A DNA stretch of 64,000 bases. Source: Rallus limicola (Eukaryota > Chordata > Aves > Gruiformes > Rallidae). Under the pieces are notes generated by a model. That model saw only the letters and a program-made list of their open reading frames with translations. It was not told the DNA's origin and did no database searches. A program made the translations under genes and the position numbers. Shown here piece after piece: positions 36,829-48,906 of the stretch; position 1 is the stretch's first letter, and each line of letters begins with the position of its first letter. Location of the stretch: positions 62,001-126,000 of the forward strand of contig JAKCOZ010000225.1 of assembly GCA_022605955.1 (NCBI GenBank), given 5' to 3'.

Positions 36829-39800
36829 GCCTTTCAGGCCTAGCTTCTTTACTTGAGGAGTTATTGCTGGACGTTTAGCATGTTTTGAACTGCAGTCTGC
36901 TAGGGCCGAGAAAAGCACCGTAGGATGTTCCAGGCATGTTCCCTCTTTCCAGGCAAAGGAAAAGGCTGAGAGCCAAAGTGACAGGGTCTGCTCGTGTGTC
37001 CTGTTAGGAGGTTTCAGACAAGCTATGCCTTTCAGGCCTAGCTTCTTTACTTTGGGAGTTATTGCTGGACGTTTAGCATGTTTTGAACTGCAGTCTGCTA
37101 GGGCCGAGAAAAGCACCGTAGGAGGTTCCAGGCATGTTCCCTCTTTCCAGGCAAAGGAAAAGGCTGAGAGCCAAAGTGACAGGGTCTGCTCGTGTGTCCT
37201 GCTAGGAGGTTTCAGACAAGCTATGCCTTTCAGGCCTAGCTTCTTTACTTTGGGAGTTATTGCTGGACGTTTAGCATGTTTTGAACTGCAGTCTGATAGG
37301 GCCGAGAAAAGCACTGTAGGAGGTTCCAGGCATGTTCCCTCTTTCCAGGCAAAGGAAAAGGCTGAGAGCCAAAGTGACAGGGTCTGCTCGTGTGTCCTGT
37401 TAGGAGGTTTCAGACAAGCTATGCCTTTCAGGCCTAGCTTCTTTACTTTGGGAGTTATTGCTGGACGTTTAGCATGTTTTGAACTGCAGTCTGCTAGGGC
37501 CGAGAAAAGCACCGTAGGAGGTTCCAGGCATGTTCCCTCTTTCCAGGCAAAGGAAAAGGCTGAGAGCCAAAGTGACAGGGTCTGCTCGTGTGTCCTGTTA
37601 GGAGGTTTCAGACGAGCTATGCCTTTCAGGCCTAGCTTCTTTACTTTGGGAGTTATTGCTGGACGTTTAGCATGTTTTGAACTGCAGTCTGCTAGGGCCG
37701 AGAAAAGCACCGTAGGAGGTTCCAGGCATGTTCCCTCTTTCCAGGCAAAGGAAAAGGCTGAGAGTCAAAGTGACAGGGTCTGCTCGTGTGTCCTGTTAGG
37801 AGGTTTCAGACAAGCTATGCCTTTCAGGCCTAGCTTCTTTACTTTGGGAGTTATGTCTGGACGTTTAGCATGTTTTGAACTGCAGTCTGCTAGGGCCGAG
37901 AAAAGCACCGTAGGAGGTTCCAGGCATGTTCCCTCTTTCCAGGCAAAGGAAAAGGCTGAGAGCCAAAGTGACAGGGTCTGCTCGTGTGTCCTGTTAGGAG
38001 GTTTCAGACAAGCTATGCCTTTCAGGCCTAGCTTCTTTACTTTGGGAGTTATTGCTGGACGTTTAGCATGTTTTGAACTGCAGTCTGCTAGGGCCGAGAA
38101 AAGCACCGTAGGAGGTTCCAGGCATGTTCCCTCTTTCCAGGCAAAGGAAAAGGCTGAGAGCCAAAGTGACAGGGTCTGCTCGTGTGTCCTGTTAGGAGGT
38201 TTCAGACAAGCTATGCCTTTCAGGCCTAGCTTCTTTACTTTGGGAGTTATTGCTGGACGTTTAGCATGTTTTGAACTGCAGTCTGCTAGGGCCGAGAAAA
38301 GAACCGTAGGAGGTTCCAGGCATGTTCCCTCTTTCCAGGCAAAGGAAAAGGCTGAGAGCCAAAGTGACAGGGTCTGCTCGTGTTTCCTTCTAGGAGGTTT
38401 CAGACAAGCTATGCCTTTCAGGCCTAGCTTCTTTACTTTGGGAGTTATTGCTGGACGTTTAGCATGTTTTGAACTGCAGTCTGCTAGGGCCGAGAAAAGC
38501 ACCGTAGGAGGTTCCAGGCATGTTCCCTCTTTCCAGGCAAAGGAAAAGGCTGAGAGCCAAAGTGACAGGGTCTGCTCATGTGTCCTGTTAGGAGGTTTCA
38601 GACGAGCTATGCCTTTCAGGCCTAGCTTCTTTACTTTGGGAGTTATTGCTGGACGTTTAGCATGTTTTGAACTGCAGTCTGCTAGGGCCGAGAAAAGCAC
38701 CGTAGGAGGTTCCAGGCATGTTCCCTCTTTCCAGGCAAAGGAAAAGGCTGAGAGTCAAAGTGACAGGGTCTGCTCGTGTGTCCTGTTAGGAGGTTTCAGA
38801 CAAGCTATGCCTTTCAGGCCTAGCTTCTTTTCTTTGGGAGTTATTGCTGGACGTTTAGCATGTTTTGAACTGCAGTCTGCTAGGGCCGAGAAAAGCACGG
38901 TAGGAGGTTCCAGGCATGTTCCCTCTTTCCAGGCAAAGGAAAAGGCTGAGAGCCAAAGTGACAGGGTCTGCTCGTGTGTCCTGTTAGGAGGTTTCAGACA
39001 AGCTATGCCTTTCAGGCCTAGCTTCTTTACTTTGGGAGTTATTGCTGGACGTTTAGCATGTTTTGAACTGCAGTCTGCTAGGGCCGAGAAAAGCACCGTA
39101 GGAGGTTCCAGGCATGTTCCCTCTTTCCAGGCAAAGGAAAAGGCTGAGAGCCAAAGTGACAGGGTCTGCTCGTGTGTCCTGTTAGGAGGTTTCAGACAAG
39201 CTATGCCTTTCAGGCCTAGCTTCTTTTCTTTGGGAGTTATTGCTGGACGTTTAGCATGTTTTGAACTGCAGTCTGCTAGGGCCGAGAAAAGAACCGTAGG
39301 AGGTTCCAGGCATGTTCCCTCTTTCCAGGCAAAGGAAAAGGCTGAGAGCCAAAGTGACAGGGTCTGCTCGTGTGTCCTGCTAGGAGGTTTCAGACAAGCT
39401 ATGCCTTTCAGGCCTAGCTTCTTTACTTTGGGAGTTATTGCTGGACGTTTAGCATGTTTTGAACTGCAGTCTGATAGGGCCGAGAAAAGCACTGTAGGAG
39501 GTTCCAGGCATGTTCCCTCTTTCCAGGCAAAGGAAAAGGCTGAGAGCCAAAGTGACAGGGTCTGCTCGTGTGTCCTGTTAGGAGGTTTCAGACAAGCTAT
39601 GCCTTTCAGGCCTAGCTTCTTTACTTGAGGAGTTATTGCTGGACGTTTAGCATGTTTTGAACTGCAGTCTGCTAGGGCCGAGAAAAGCACCGTAGGAGGT
39701 TCCAGGCATGTTCCCTCTTTCCAGGCAAAGGAAAAGGCTGAGAGCCAAAGTGACAGGGTCTGCTCGTGTGTCCTGTTAGGAGGTTTCAGACAAGCTATGC

Positions 39801-39996
39801 CTTTCAGGCCTAGCTTCTTTACTTTGGGAGTTATTGCTGGACGTTTAGCATGTTTTGAACTGCAGTCTGCTAGGGCCGAGAAAAGCACCGTAGGAGGTTC
39901 CAGGCATGTTCCCTCTTTCCAGGCAAAGGAAAAGGCTGAGAGTCAAAGTGACAGGGTCTGCTCGTGTGTCCTGTTAGGAGGTTTCAGACAAGCTAT
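36829..39996 (+). repeat. Lead-in (187-191) and 11-monomer copy (192-202) of territory VI
   Basis: New private markers start here: ACTTGAGGAG (units 187 and 201, giving TGA at 36854 and 39626), GTCTGATAGG (189, 200), AAAAGAACCG (194, 199) and a three-base cluster giving GTTTCCTTCTAGG in unit 194 near 38383. Monomers 192-200 align with 203-211 at 2,178 bp (11 monomers), so 37819-39996 is an 11-mer copy. The first five monomers resemble 218-221 of the later copy, which suggests the longer HOR form is ancestral to this region. Confidence 0.8.
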
Positions 39997-42900
39997 GCCT
40001 TTCAGGCCTAGCTTCTTTACTTTGGGAGTTATGTCTGGACGTTTAGCATGTTTTGAACTGCAGTCTGCTAGGGCCGAGAAAAGCACCGTAGGAGGTTCCA
40101 GGCATGTTCCCTCTTTCCAGGCAAAGGAAAAGGCTGAGAGCCAAAGTGACAGGGTCTGCTCGTGTGTCCTGTTAGGAGGTTTCAGACAAGCTATGCCTTT
40201 CAGGCCTAGCTTCTTTACTTTGGGAGTTATTGCTGGACGTTTAGCATGTTTTGAACTGCAGTCTGCTAGGGCCGAGAAAAGCACCGTAGGAGGTTCCAGG
40301 CATGTTCCCTCTTTCCAGGCAAAGGAAAAGGCTGAGAGCCAAAGTGACAGGGTCTGCTCGTGTGTCCTGTTAGGAGGTTTCAGACAAGCTATGCCTTTCA
40401 GGCCTAGCTTCTTTACTTTGGGAGTTATTGCTGGACGTTTAGCATGTTTTGAACTGCAGTCTGCTAGGGCCGAGAAAAGAACCGTAGGAGGTTCCAGGCA
40501 TGTTCCCTCTTTCCAGGCAAAGGAAAAGGCTGAGAGCCAAAGTGACAGGGTCTGCTCGTGTTTCCTTCTAGGAGGTTTCAGACAAGCTATGCCTTTCAGG
40601 CCTAGCTTCTTTACTTTGGGAGTTATTGCTGGACGTTTAGCATGTTTTGAACTGCAGTCTGCTAGGGCCGAGAAAAGCACCGTAGGAGGTTCCAGGCATG
40701 TTCCCTCTTTCCAGGCAAAGGAAAAGGCTGAGAGCCAAAGTGACAGGGTCTGCTCATGTGTCCTGTTAGGAGGTTTCAGACGAGCTATGCCTTTCAGGCC
40801 TAGCTTCTTTACTTTGGGAGTTATTGCTGGACGTTTAGCATGTTTTGAACTGCAGTCTGCTAGGGCCGAGAAAAGCACCGTAGGAGGTTCCAGGCATGTT
40901 CCCTCTTTCCAGGCAAAGGAAAAGGCTGAGAGTCAAAGTGACAGGGTCTGCTCGTGTGTCCTGTTAGGAGGTTTCAGACAAGCTATGCCTTTCAGGCCTA
41001 GCTTCTTTTCTTTGGGAGTTATTGCTGGACGTTTAGCATGTTTTGAACTGCAGTCTGGTAGGGCCGAGAAAAGCACGGTAGGAGGTTCCAGGCATGTTCC
41101 CTCTTTCCAGGCAAAGGAAAAGGCTGAGAGCCAAAGTGACAGGGTCTGCTCGTGTGTCCTGTTAGGAGGTTTCAGACAAGCTATGCCTTTCAGGCCTAGC
41201 TTCTTTACTTTGGGAGTTATTGCTGGACGTTTAGCATGTTTTGAACTGCAGTCTGCTAGGGCCGAGAAAAGCACCGTAGGAGGTTCCAGGCATGTTCCCT
41301 CTTTCCAGGCAAAGGAAAAGGCTGAGAGCCAAAGTGACAGGGTCTGCTCGTGTGTCCTGTTAGGAGGTTTCAGACAAGCTATGCCTTTCAGGCCTAGCTT
41401 CTTTTCTTTGGGAGTTATTGCTGGACGTTTAGCATGTTTTGAACTGCAGTCTGCTAGGGCCGAGAAAAGAACCGTAGGAGGTTCCAGGCATGTTCCCTCT
41501 TTCCAGGCAAAGGAAAAGGCTGAGAGCCAAAGTGACAGGGTCTGCTCGTGTGTCCTGCTAGGAGGTTTCAGACAAGCTATGCCTTTCAGGCCTAGCTTCT
41601 TTACTTTGGGAGTTATTGCTGGACGTTTAGCATGTTTTGAACTGCAGTCTGATAGGGCCGAGAAAAGCACTGTAGGAGGTTCCAGGCATGTTCCCTCTTT
41701 CCAGGCAAAGGAAAAGGCTGAGAGCCAAAGTGACAGGGTCTGCTCGTGTGTCCTGTTAGGAGGTTTCAGACAAGCTATGCCTTTCAGGCCTAGCTTCTTT
41801 ACTTTGGGAGTTATTGCTGGACGTTTAGCATGTTTTGAACTGCAGTCTGCTAGGGCCGAGAAAAGCACCGTAGGAGGTTCCAGGCATGTTCCCTCTTTCC
41901 AGGCAAAGGAAAAGGCTGAGAGCCAAAGTGACAGGGTCTGCTCATGTGTCCTGTTAGGAGGTTTCAGACGAGCTATGCCTTTCAGGCCTAGCTTCTTTAC
42001 TTTGGGAGTTATTGCTGGACGTTTAGCATGTTTTGAACTGCAGTCTGCTAGGGCCGAGAAAAGCACCGTAGGAGGTTCCAGGCATGTTCCCTCTTTCCAG
42101 GCAAAGGAAAAGGCTGAGAGTCAAAGTGACAGGGTCTGCTCGTGTGTCCTGTTAGGAGGTTTCAGACAAGCTATGCCTTTCAGGCCTAGCTTCTTTACTT
42201 TGGGAGTTATGTCTGGACGTTTAGCATGTTTTGAACTGCAGTCTGCTAGGGCCGAGAAAAGCACCGTAGGAGGTTCCAGGCATGTTCCCTCTTTCCAGGC
42301 AAAGGAAAAGGCTGAGAGTCAAAGTGACAGGGTCTGCTCGTGTGTCCTGTTAGGAGGTTTCAGCCAAGCTATGCCTTTCAGGCCTAGCTTCTTTTCTTTG
42401 GGAGTTATTGCTGGACGTTTAGCATGTTTTGAACTGCAGTCTGCTAGGGCCGAGAAAAGCACCGTAGGAGGTTCCAGGCATGTTCCCTCTTTCCAGGCAA
42501 AGGAAAAGGCTGAGAGCCAAAGTGACAGGGTCTGCTCGTGTGTCCTGTTAGGAGGTTTCAGACAAGCTATGCCTTTCAGGCCTAGCTTCTTTACTTTGGG
42601 AGTTATTGCTGGACGTTTAGCATGTTTTGAACTGCAGTCTGCTAGGGCCGAGAAAAGCACCGTAGGAGGTTCCAGGCATGTTCCCTCTTTCCAGGCAAAG
42701 GAAAAGGCTGAGAGCCAAAGTGACAGGGTCTGCTCGTGTGTCCTGTTAGGAGGTTTCAGACAAGCTATGCCTTTCAGGCCTAGCTTCTTTACTTTGGGAG
42801 TTATTGCTGGACGTTTAGCATGTTTTGAACTGCAGTCTGCTAGGGCCGAGAAAAGCACCGTAGGAGGTTCCAGGCATGTTCCCTCTTTCCAGGCAAAGGA

Positions 42901-43758
42901 AAAGGCTGAGAGCCAAAGTGACAGGGTCTGCTCGTGTGTCCTGTTAGGAGGTTTCAGACAAGCTATGCCTTTCAGGCCTAGCTTCTTTACTTGAGGAGTT
43001 ATTGCTGGACGTTTAGCATGTTTTGAACTGCAGTCTGATAGGGCCGAGAAAAGCACTGTAGGAGGTTCCAGGCATGTTCCCTCTTTCCAGGCAAAGGAAA
43101 AGGCTGAGAGCCAAAGTGACAGGGTCTGCTCGTGTGTCCTGTTAGGAGGTTTCAGACGAGCTATGCCTTTCAGGCCTAGCTTCTTTACTTTGGGAGTTAT
43201 TGCTGGACGTTTAGCATGTTTTGAACTGCAGTCTGATAGGGCCGAGAAAAGCACTGTAGGAGGTTCCAGGCATGTTCCCTCTTTCCAGGCAAAGGAAAAG
43301 GCTGAGAGCCAAAGTGACAGGGTCTGCTCGTGTGTCCTGTTAGGAGGTTTCAGACAAGCTATGCCTTTCAGGCCTAGCTTCTTTACTTTGGGAGTTATTG
43401 CTGGACGTTTAGCATGTTTTGAACTGCAGTCTGCTAGGGCCGAGAAAAGCACCGTAGGAGGTTCCAGGCATGTTCCCTCTTTCCAGGCAAAGGAAAAGGC
43501 TGAGAGCCAAAGTGACAGGGTCTGCTCGTGTGTCCTGTTAGGAGGTTTCAGACGAGCTATGCCTTTCAGGCCTAGCTTCTTTACTTTGGAAGTTATTGCT
43601 GGACGTTTAGCATGTTTTGAACTGCAGTCTGCTAGGGCCGAGAAAAGCACCGTAGGAGGTTCCAGGCATGTTCCCTCTTTCCAGGCAAAGGAAAAGGCTG
43701 AGAGTCAAAGTGACAGGGTCTGCTCGTGTGTCCTGTTAGGAGGTTTCAGACAAGCTAT
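39997..43758 (+). repeat. 19-monomer higher-order repeat copy (3,762 bp)
   Basis: Monomers 203-221 open with the TG-to-GT swap unit and contain in order the AAAAGAACCG plus GTTTCCTTCTAGG unit (205), a GACGAG-ended unit (206), A23T units (208, 210, 215), GTCTGATAGG units (211, 218, 219), a second swap unit (214) ending in TTTCAGCCAAG, and the ACTTGAGGAG unit (218, TGA at 42992). The first nine units are the preceding 11-mer copy, so the 19-mer looks like the 11-mer plus an added block. A private change, GTCTGGTAGG, occurs in unit 208 near 41056. Confidence 0.84.
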
Positions 43759-46700
43759 GCCTTTCAGGCCTAGCTTCTTTACTTTGGGAGTTATGTCTGG
43801 ACGTTTAGCATGTTTTGAACTGCAGTCTGCTAGGGCCGAGAAAAGCACCGTAGGAGGTTCCAGGCATGTTCCCTCTTTCCAGGCAAAGGAAAAGGCTGAG
43901 AGCCAAAGTGACAGGGTCTGCTCGTGTGTCCTGTTAGGAGGTTTCAGACAAGCTATGCCTTTCAGGCCTAGCTTCTTTACTTTGGGAGTTATTGCTGGAC
44001 GTTTAGCATGTTTTGAACTGCAGTCTGCTAGGGCCGAGAAAAGCACCGTAGGAGGTTCCAGGCATGTTCCCTCTTTCCAGGCAAAGGAAAAGGCTGAGAG
44101 CCAAAGTGACAGGGTCTGCTCGTGTGTCCTGTTAGGAGGTTTCAGACAAGCTATGCCTTTCAGGCCTAGCTTCTTTACTTTGGGAGTTATTGCTGGACGT
44201 TTAGCATGTTTTGAACTGCAGTCTGCTAGGGCCGAGAAAAGAACCGTAGGAGGTTCCAGGCATGTTCCCTCTTTCCAGGCAAAGGAAAAGGCTGAGAGCC
44301 AAAGTGACAGGGTCTGCTCGTGTTTCCTTCTAGGAGGTTTCAGACAAGCTATGCCTTTCAGGCCTAGCTTCTTTACTTTGGGAGTTATTGCTGGACGTTT
44401 AGCATGTTTTGAACTGCAGTCTGCTAGGGCCGAGAAAAGCACCGTAGGAGGTTCCAGGCATGTTCCCTCTTTCCAGGCAAAGGAAAAGGCTGAGAGCCAA
44501 AGTGACAGGGTCTGCTCATGTGTCCTGTTAGGAGGTTTCAGACGAGCTATGCCTTTCAGGCCTAGCTTCTTTACTTTGGGAGTTATTGCTGGACGTTTAG
44601 CATGTTTTGAACTGCAGTCTGCTAGGGCCGAGAAAAGCACCGTAGGAGGTTCCAGGCATGTTCCCTCTTTCCAGGCAAAGGAAAAGGCTGAGAGTCAAAG
44701 TGACAGGGTCTGCTCGTGTGTCCTGTTAGGAGGTTTCAGACAAGCTATGCCTTTCAGGCCTAGCTTCTTTTCTTTGGGAGTTATTGCTGGACGTTTAGCA
44801 TGTTTTGAACTGCAGTCTGCTAGGGCCGAGAAAAGCACGGTAGGAGGTTCCAGGCATGTTCCCTCTTTCCAGGCAAAGGAAAAGGCTGAGAGCCAAAGTG
44901 ACAGGGTCTGCTCGTGTGTCCTGTTAGGAGGTTTCAGACAAGCTATGCCTTTCAGGCCTAGCTTCTTTACTTTGGGAGTTATTGCTGGACGTTTAGCATG
45001 TTTTGAACTGCAGTCTGCTAGGGCCGAGAAAAGCACCGTAGGAGGTTCCAGGCATGTTCCCTCTTTCCAGGCAAAGGAAAAGGCTGAGAGCCAAAGTGAC
45101 AGGGTCTGCTCGTGTGTCCTGTTAGGAGGTTTCAGACAAGCTATGCCTTTCAGGCCTAGCTTCTTTTCTTTGGGAGTTATTGCTGGACGTTTAGCATGTT
45201 TTGAACTGCAGTCTGCTAGGGCCGAGAAAAGAACCGTAGGAGGTTCCAGGCATGTTCCCTCTTTCCAGGCAAAGGAAAAGGCTGAGAGCCAAAGTGACAG
45301 GGTCTGCTCGTGTGTCCTGCTAGGAGGTTTCAGACAAGCTATGCCTTTCAGGCCTAGCTTCTTTACTTTGGGAGTTATTGCTGGACGTTTAGCATGTTTT
45401 GAACTGCAGTCTGATAGGGCCGAGAAAAGCACTGTAGGAGGTTCCAGGCATGTTCCCTCTTTCCAGGCAAAGGAAAAGGCTGAGAGCCAAAGTGACAGGG
45501 TCTGCTCGTGTGTCCTGTTAGGAGGTTTCAGACAAGCTATGCCTTTCAGGCCTAGCTTCTTTACTTTGGGAGTTATTGCTGGACGTTTAGCATGTTTTGA
45601 ACTGCAGTCTGCTAGGGCCGAGAAAAGCACCGTAGGAGGTTCCAGGCATGTTCCCTCTTTCCAGGCAAAGGAAAAGGCTGAGAGCCAAAGTGACAGGGTC
45701 TGCTCATGTGTCCTGTTAGGAGGTTTCAGACGAGCTATGCCTTTCAGGCCTAGCTTCTTTACTTTGGGAGTTATTGCTGGACGTTTAGCATGTTTTGAAC
45801 TGCAGTCTGCTAGGGCCGAGAAAAGCACCGTAGGAGGTTCCAGGCATGTTCCCTCTTTCCAGGCAAAGGAAAAGGCTGAGAGTCAAAGTGACAGGGTCTG
45901 CTCGTGTGTCCTGTTAGGAGGTTTCAGACAAGCTATGCCTTTCAGGCCTAGCTTCTTTACTTTGGGAGTTATGTCTGGACGTTTAGCATGTTTTGAACTG
46001 CAGTCTGCTAGGGCCGAGAAAAGCACCGTAGGAGGTTCCAGGCATGTTCCCTCTTTCCAGGCAAAGGAAAAGGCTGAGAGTCAAAGTGACAGGGTCTGCT
46101 CGTGTGTCCTGTTAGGAGGTTTCAGCCAAGCTATGCCTTTCAGGCCTAGCTTCTTTTCTTTGGGAGTTATTGCTGGACGTTTAGCATGTTTTGAACTGCA
46201 GTCTGCTAGGGCCGAGAAAAGCACCGTAGGAGGTTCCAGGCATGTTCCCTCTTTCCAGGCAAAGGAAAAGGCTGAGAGCCAAAGTGACAGGGTCTGCTCG
46301 TGTGTCCTGTTAGGAGGTTTCAGACAAGCTATGCCTTTCAGGCCTAGCTTCTTTACTTTGGGAGTTATTGCTGGACGTTTAGCATGTTTTGAACTGCAGT
46401 CTGCTAGGGCCGAGAAAAGCACGGTAGGAGGTTCCAGGCATGTTCCCTCTTTCCAGGCAAAGGAAAAGGCTGAGAGCCAAAGTGACAGGGTCTGCTCGTG
46501 TGTCCTGTTAGGAGGTTTCAGACAAGCTATGCCTTTCAGGCCTAGCTTCTTTACTTTGGGAGTTATTGCTGGACGTTTAGCATGTTTTGAACTGCAGTCT
46601 GCTAGGGCCGAGAAAAGAACCGTAGGAGGTTCCAGGCATGTTCCCTCTTTCCAGGCAAAGGAAAAGGCTGAGAGCCAAAGTGACAGGGTCTGCTCGTGTG

Positions 46701-47124
46701 TCCTGCTAGGAGGTTTCAGACAAGCTATGCCTTTCAGGCCTAGCTTCTTTACTTTGGGAGTTATTGCTGGACGTTTAGCATGTTTTGAACTGCAGTCTGA
46801 TAGGGCCGAGAAAAGCACTGTAGGAGGTTCCAGGCATGTTCCCTCTTTCCAGGCAAAGGAAAAGGCTGAGAGCCAAAGTGACAGGGTCTGCTCGTGTGTC
46901 CTGTTAGGAGGTTTCAGACAAGCTATGCCTTTCAGGCCTAGCTTCTTTACTTTGGGAGTTATTGCTGGACGTTTAGCATGTTTTGAACTGCAGTCTGCTA
47001 GGGCCGAGAAAAGCACGGTAGGAGGTTCCAGGCATGTTCCCTCTTTCCAGGCAAAGGAAAAGGCTGAGAGCCAAAGTGACAGGGTCTGCTCGTGTGTCCT
47101 GTCAGGTGGTTTCAGACAAGCTAT
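43759..47124 (+). repeat. Second 19-mer copy, diverging at its right end (monomers 222-238)
   Basis: Monomers 222-235 align with 203-216 at an offset of 3,762 bp, including the rare GTTTCCTTCTAGG cluster near 44323 and the TTTCAGCCAAG end near 46122. From monomer 236 the order changes: AAAAGAACCG (236) and GTCTGATAGG (237) come where the first copy has a consensus unit and the ACTTGAGGAG unit. Monomer 238 ends in GTCAGGTGG. A23T units end here; the last one I see is monomer 234 (from 46135). Confidence 0.82.
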
Positions 47125-47514
47125 GCCTTTCAGGCCTAGCTTCTTTACTTTGGGAGTTATTGCTGGACGTTTAGCATGTTGTGACCTGCAGTCAGCTAGG
47201 GCTGAGAAAAGCACCGTAGGAGGTTCCAGGCATGTTCCCTCTTTCCAGGCAAAGGAAAAGGCTGAGAGCCAAAGTGACAGGGTCTGCTCGTGTGTCCTGT
47301 TAGGAGGTTTCAGACGAGCTATGCCTTTCAGGCCTAGCTTCTTTACTTTGGGAGTTATTGCTGGACGTTTAGCATGTTTTGAACTGCAGTCTGCTAGGGC
47401 CGAGAAAAGCACCGTAGGAGGTTCCAGGCATGTTCCCTCTTTCCAGGCAAAGGAAAAGGCTGAGAGCCAAAGTGACAGGGTCTGCTCGTGTGTCCTGTTA
47501 GGAGGTTTCAGACG

Positions 47515-47537
47515 AGCTAGGCCTGAAAGGCCTAGCT
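47515..47537. repeat. Perfect inverted repeat created at a monomer junction (copy 1)
   Basis: Left arm AGCTAGGCCT, loop GAA, right arm AGGCCTAGCT: a perfect 10-bp stem. The consensus at this site has left arm AGCTATGCCT (one mismatch) and loop TTC. In this variant the loop is exactly the reverse complement of the consensus loop and the mismatch is repaired to match the other arm. That is what copying the opposite arm and loop during a hairpin-mediated template switch would give. Confidence 0.9.
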
Positions 47538-48108
47538 TCTTTACTTTGGGAGTTATTGCTGGACGTTTAGCATGTTTTGAACTGCAGTCTGCTAGGGCCG
47601 AGAAAAGCACCGTAGGAGGTTCCAGGCATGTTCCCTCTTTCCAGGCAAAGGAAAAGGCTGAGAGCCAAAGTTACAGGGTCTGCTCGTGTGTCCTGTTAGG
47701 AGGTTTCAGACGAGCTATGCCTTTCAGGCCTAGCTTCTTTACTTTGGGAGTTATTGCTGGACGTTTAGCATGTTTTGAACTGCAGTCTGCTAGGGCCGAG
47801 AAAAGCACCGTAGGAGGTTCCAGGCATGTTCCCTCTTTCCAGGCAAAGGAAAAGGCTGAGAGCCAAAGTGACAGGGTCTGCTCGTGTGTCCTGTTAGGAG
47901 GTTTCAGACAAGCTATGCCTTTCAGGCCTAGCTTCTTTACTTTGGGAGTTATTGCTGGACGTTTAGCATGTTTTGACCTGCAGTCTGCTAGGGCCGAGAA
48001 AAGCACCGTAGGAGGTTCCAGGCATGTTCCCTCTTTCCAGGCAAGGGAAAAGGCTGAGAGCCAAAGTGACAGGGTCTGCTCGTGTGTCCTGTTAGGAGGT
48101 TTCAGACG

Positions 48109-48131
48109 AGCTAGGCCTGAAAGGCCTAGCT
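48109..48131. repeat. Perfect inverted repeat created at a monomer junction (copy 2)
   Basis: Same perfect palindrome (10-base arms, GAA loop) 594 bp to the right of the first. Flanking variants are shared: GACGAG before it and AAAGTTACAG after it. The event therefore happened once and was then spread by duplication of a three-monomer block. Confidence 0.9.
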
Positions 48132-48510
48132 TCTTTACTTTGGGAGTTATTGCTGGACGTTTAGCATGTTTTGAACTGCAGTCTGCTAGGGCCGAGAAAA
48201 GCACCGTAGGAGGTTCCAGGCATGTTCCCTCTTTCCAGGCAAAGGAAAAGGCTGAGAGCCAAAGTTACAGGGTCTGCTCGTGTGTCCTGTTAGGAGGTTT
48301 CAGACGAGCTATGCCTTTCAGGCCTAGCTTCTTTACTTTGGGAGTTATTGCTGGACGTTTAGCATGTTTTGAACTGCAGTCTGCTAGGGCCGAGAAAAGC
48401 ACCGTAGGAGGTTCCAGGCATGTTCCCTCTTTCCAGGCAAAGGAAAAGGCTGAGAGCCAAAGTGACAGGGTCTGCTCGTGTGTCCTGTTAGGAGGTTTCA
48501 GACAAGCTAT

Positions 48511-48906
48511 GCCTTTCAGGCCTAGCTTCTTTACTTTGGGAGTTATGTCTGGACGTTTAGCATGTTTTGAACTGCAGTCTGCTAGGGCTGAGAAAAGCAC
48601 CGTAGGAGGTTCCAGGCATGTTCCCTCTTTCCAGGCAAAGGAAAAGGCTGAGAGCCAAAGTGACAGGGTCTGCTCGTGTGTCCTGTTAGGAGGTTTCAGA
48701 CAAGCTATGCCTTTCAGGCCTAGCTTCTTTACTTTGGGAGTTATTGCTGGACGTTTAGCATGTTTTGAACGGCAGTCTGCTAGGGCCGAGAAAAGCACCG
48801 TAGGAGGTTCCAGGCATGTTCCCTCTTTCCAGGCAAAGGAAAAGGCTGAGAGCCAAAGTGACAGGGTCTGCTCGTGTGTCCTGTTAGGAGGTTTCAGACA
48901 AGCTAT
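48511..48906 (+). repeat. Swap-unit cassette start (monomers 246-247)
   Basis: Monomer 246 carries the TG-to-GT swap with C79T, and monomer 247 has a private GAACGGCAG change that destroys the PstI site. With 248-250 they form a five-unit cassette (swap; near-consensus; C79A; T57G/A61C with GACGAG end; then usually TTAGGGGG) that reappears from 54257, 55642 and 60388. Unlike swap units left of 46 kb, this one is not preceded by C145T. Confidence 0.72.

Larger units (their letters stand above)
47125..48510 (+). repeat. 3-monomer (594 bp) duplication with palindromic variant
   Basis: Monomers 241-242 (47521-47916) recur as 244-245 (48115-48510), an offset of 594 bp. Both copies start with the flipped palindrome at the monomer junction, and units 241 and 244 both carry AAAGTTACAG. 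Monomer 239 carries T57G/A61C with GTCAGCTAGG and C79T. Monomer 243 has A61C without T57G, plus CAAGGGAAAAGG. Those combinations are rare elsewhere, so the block is a local innovation. Confidence 0.82.
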
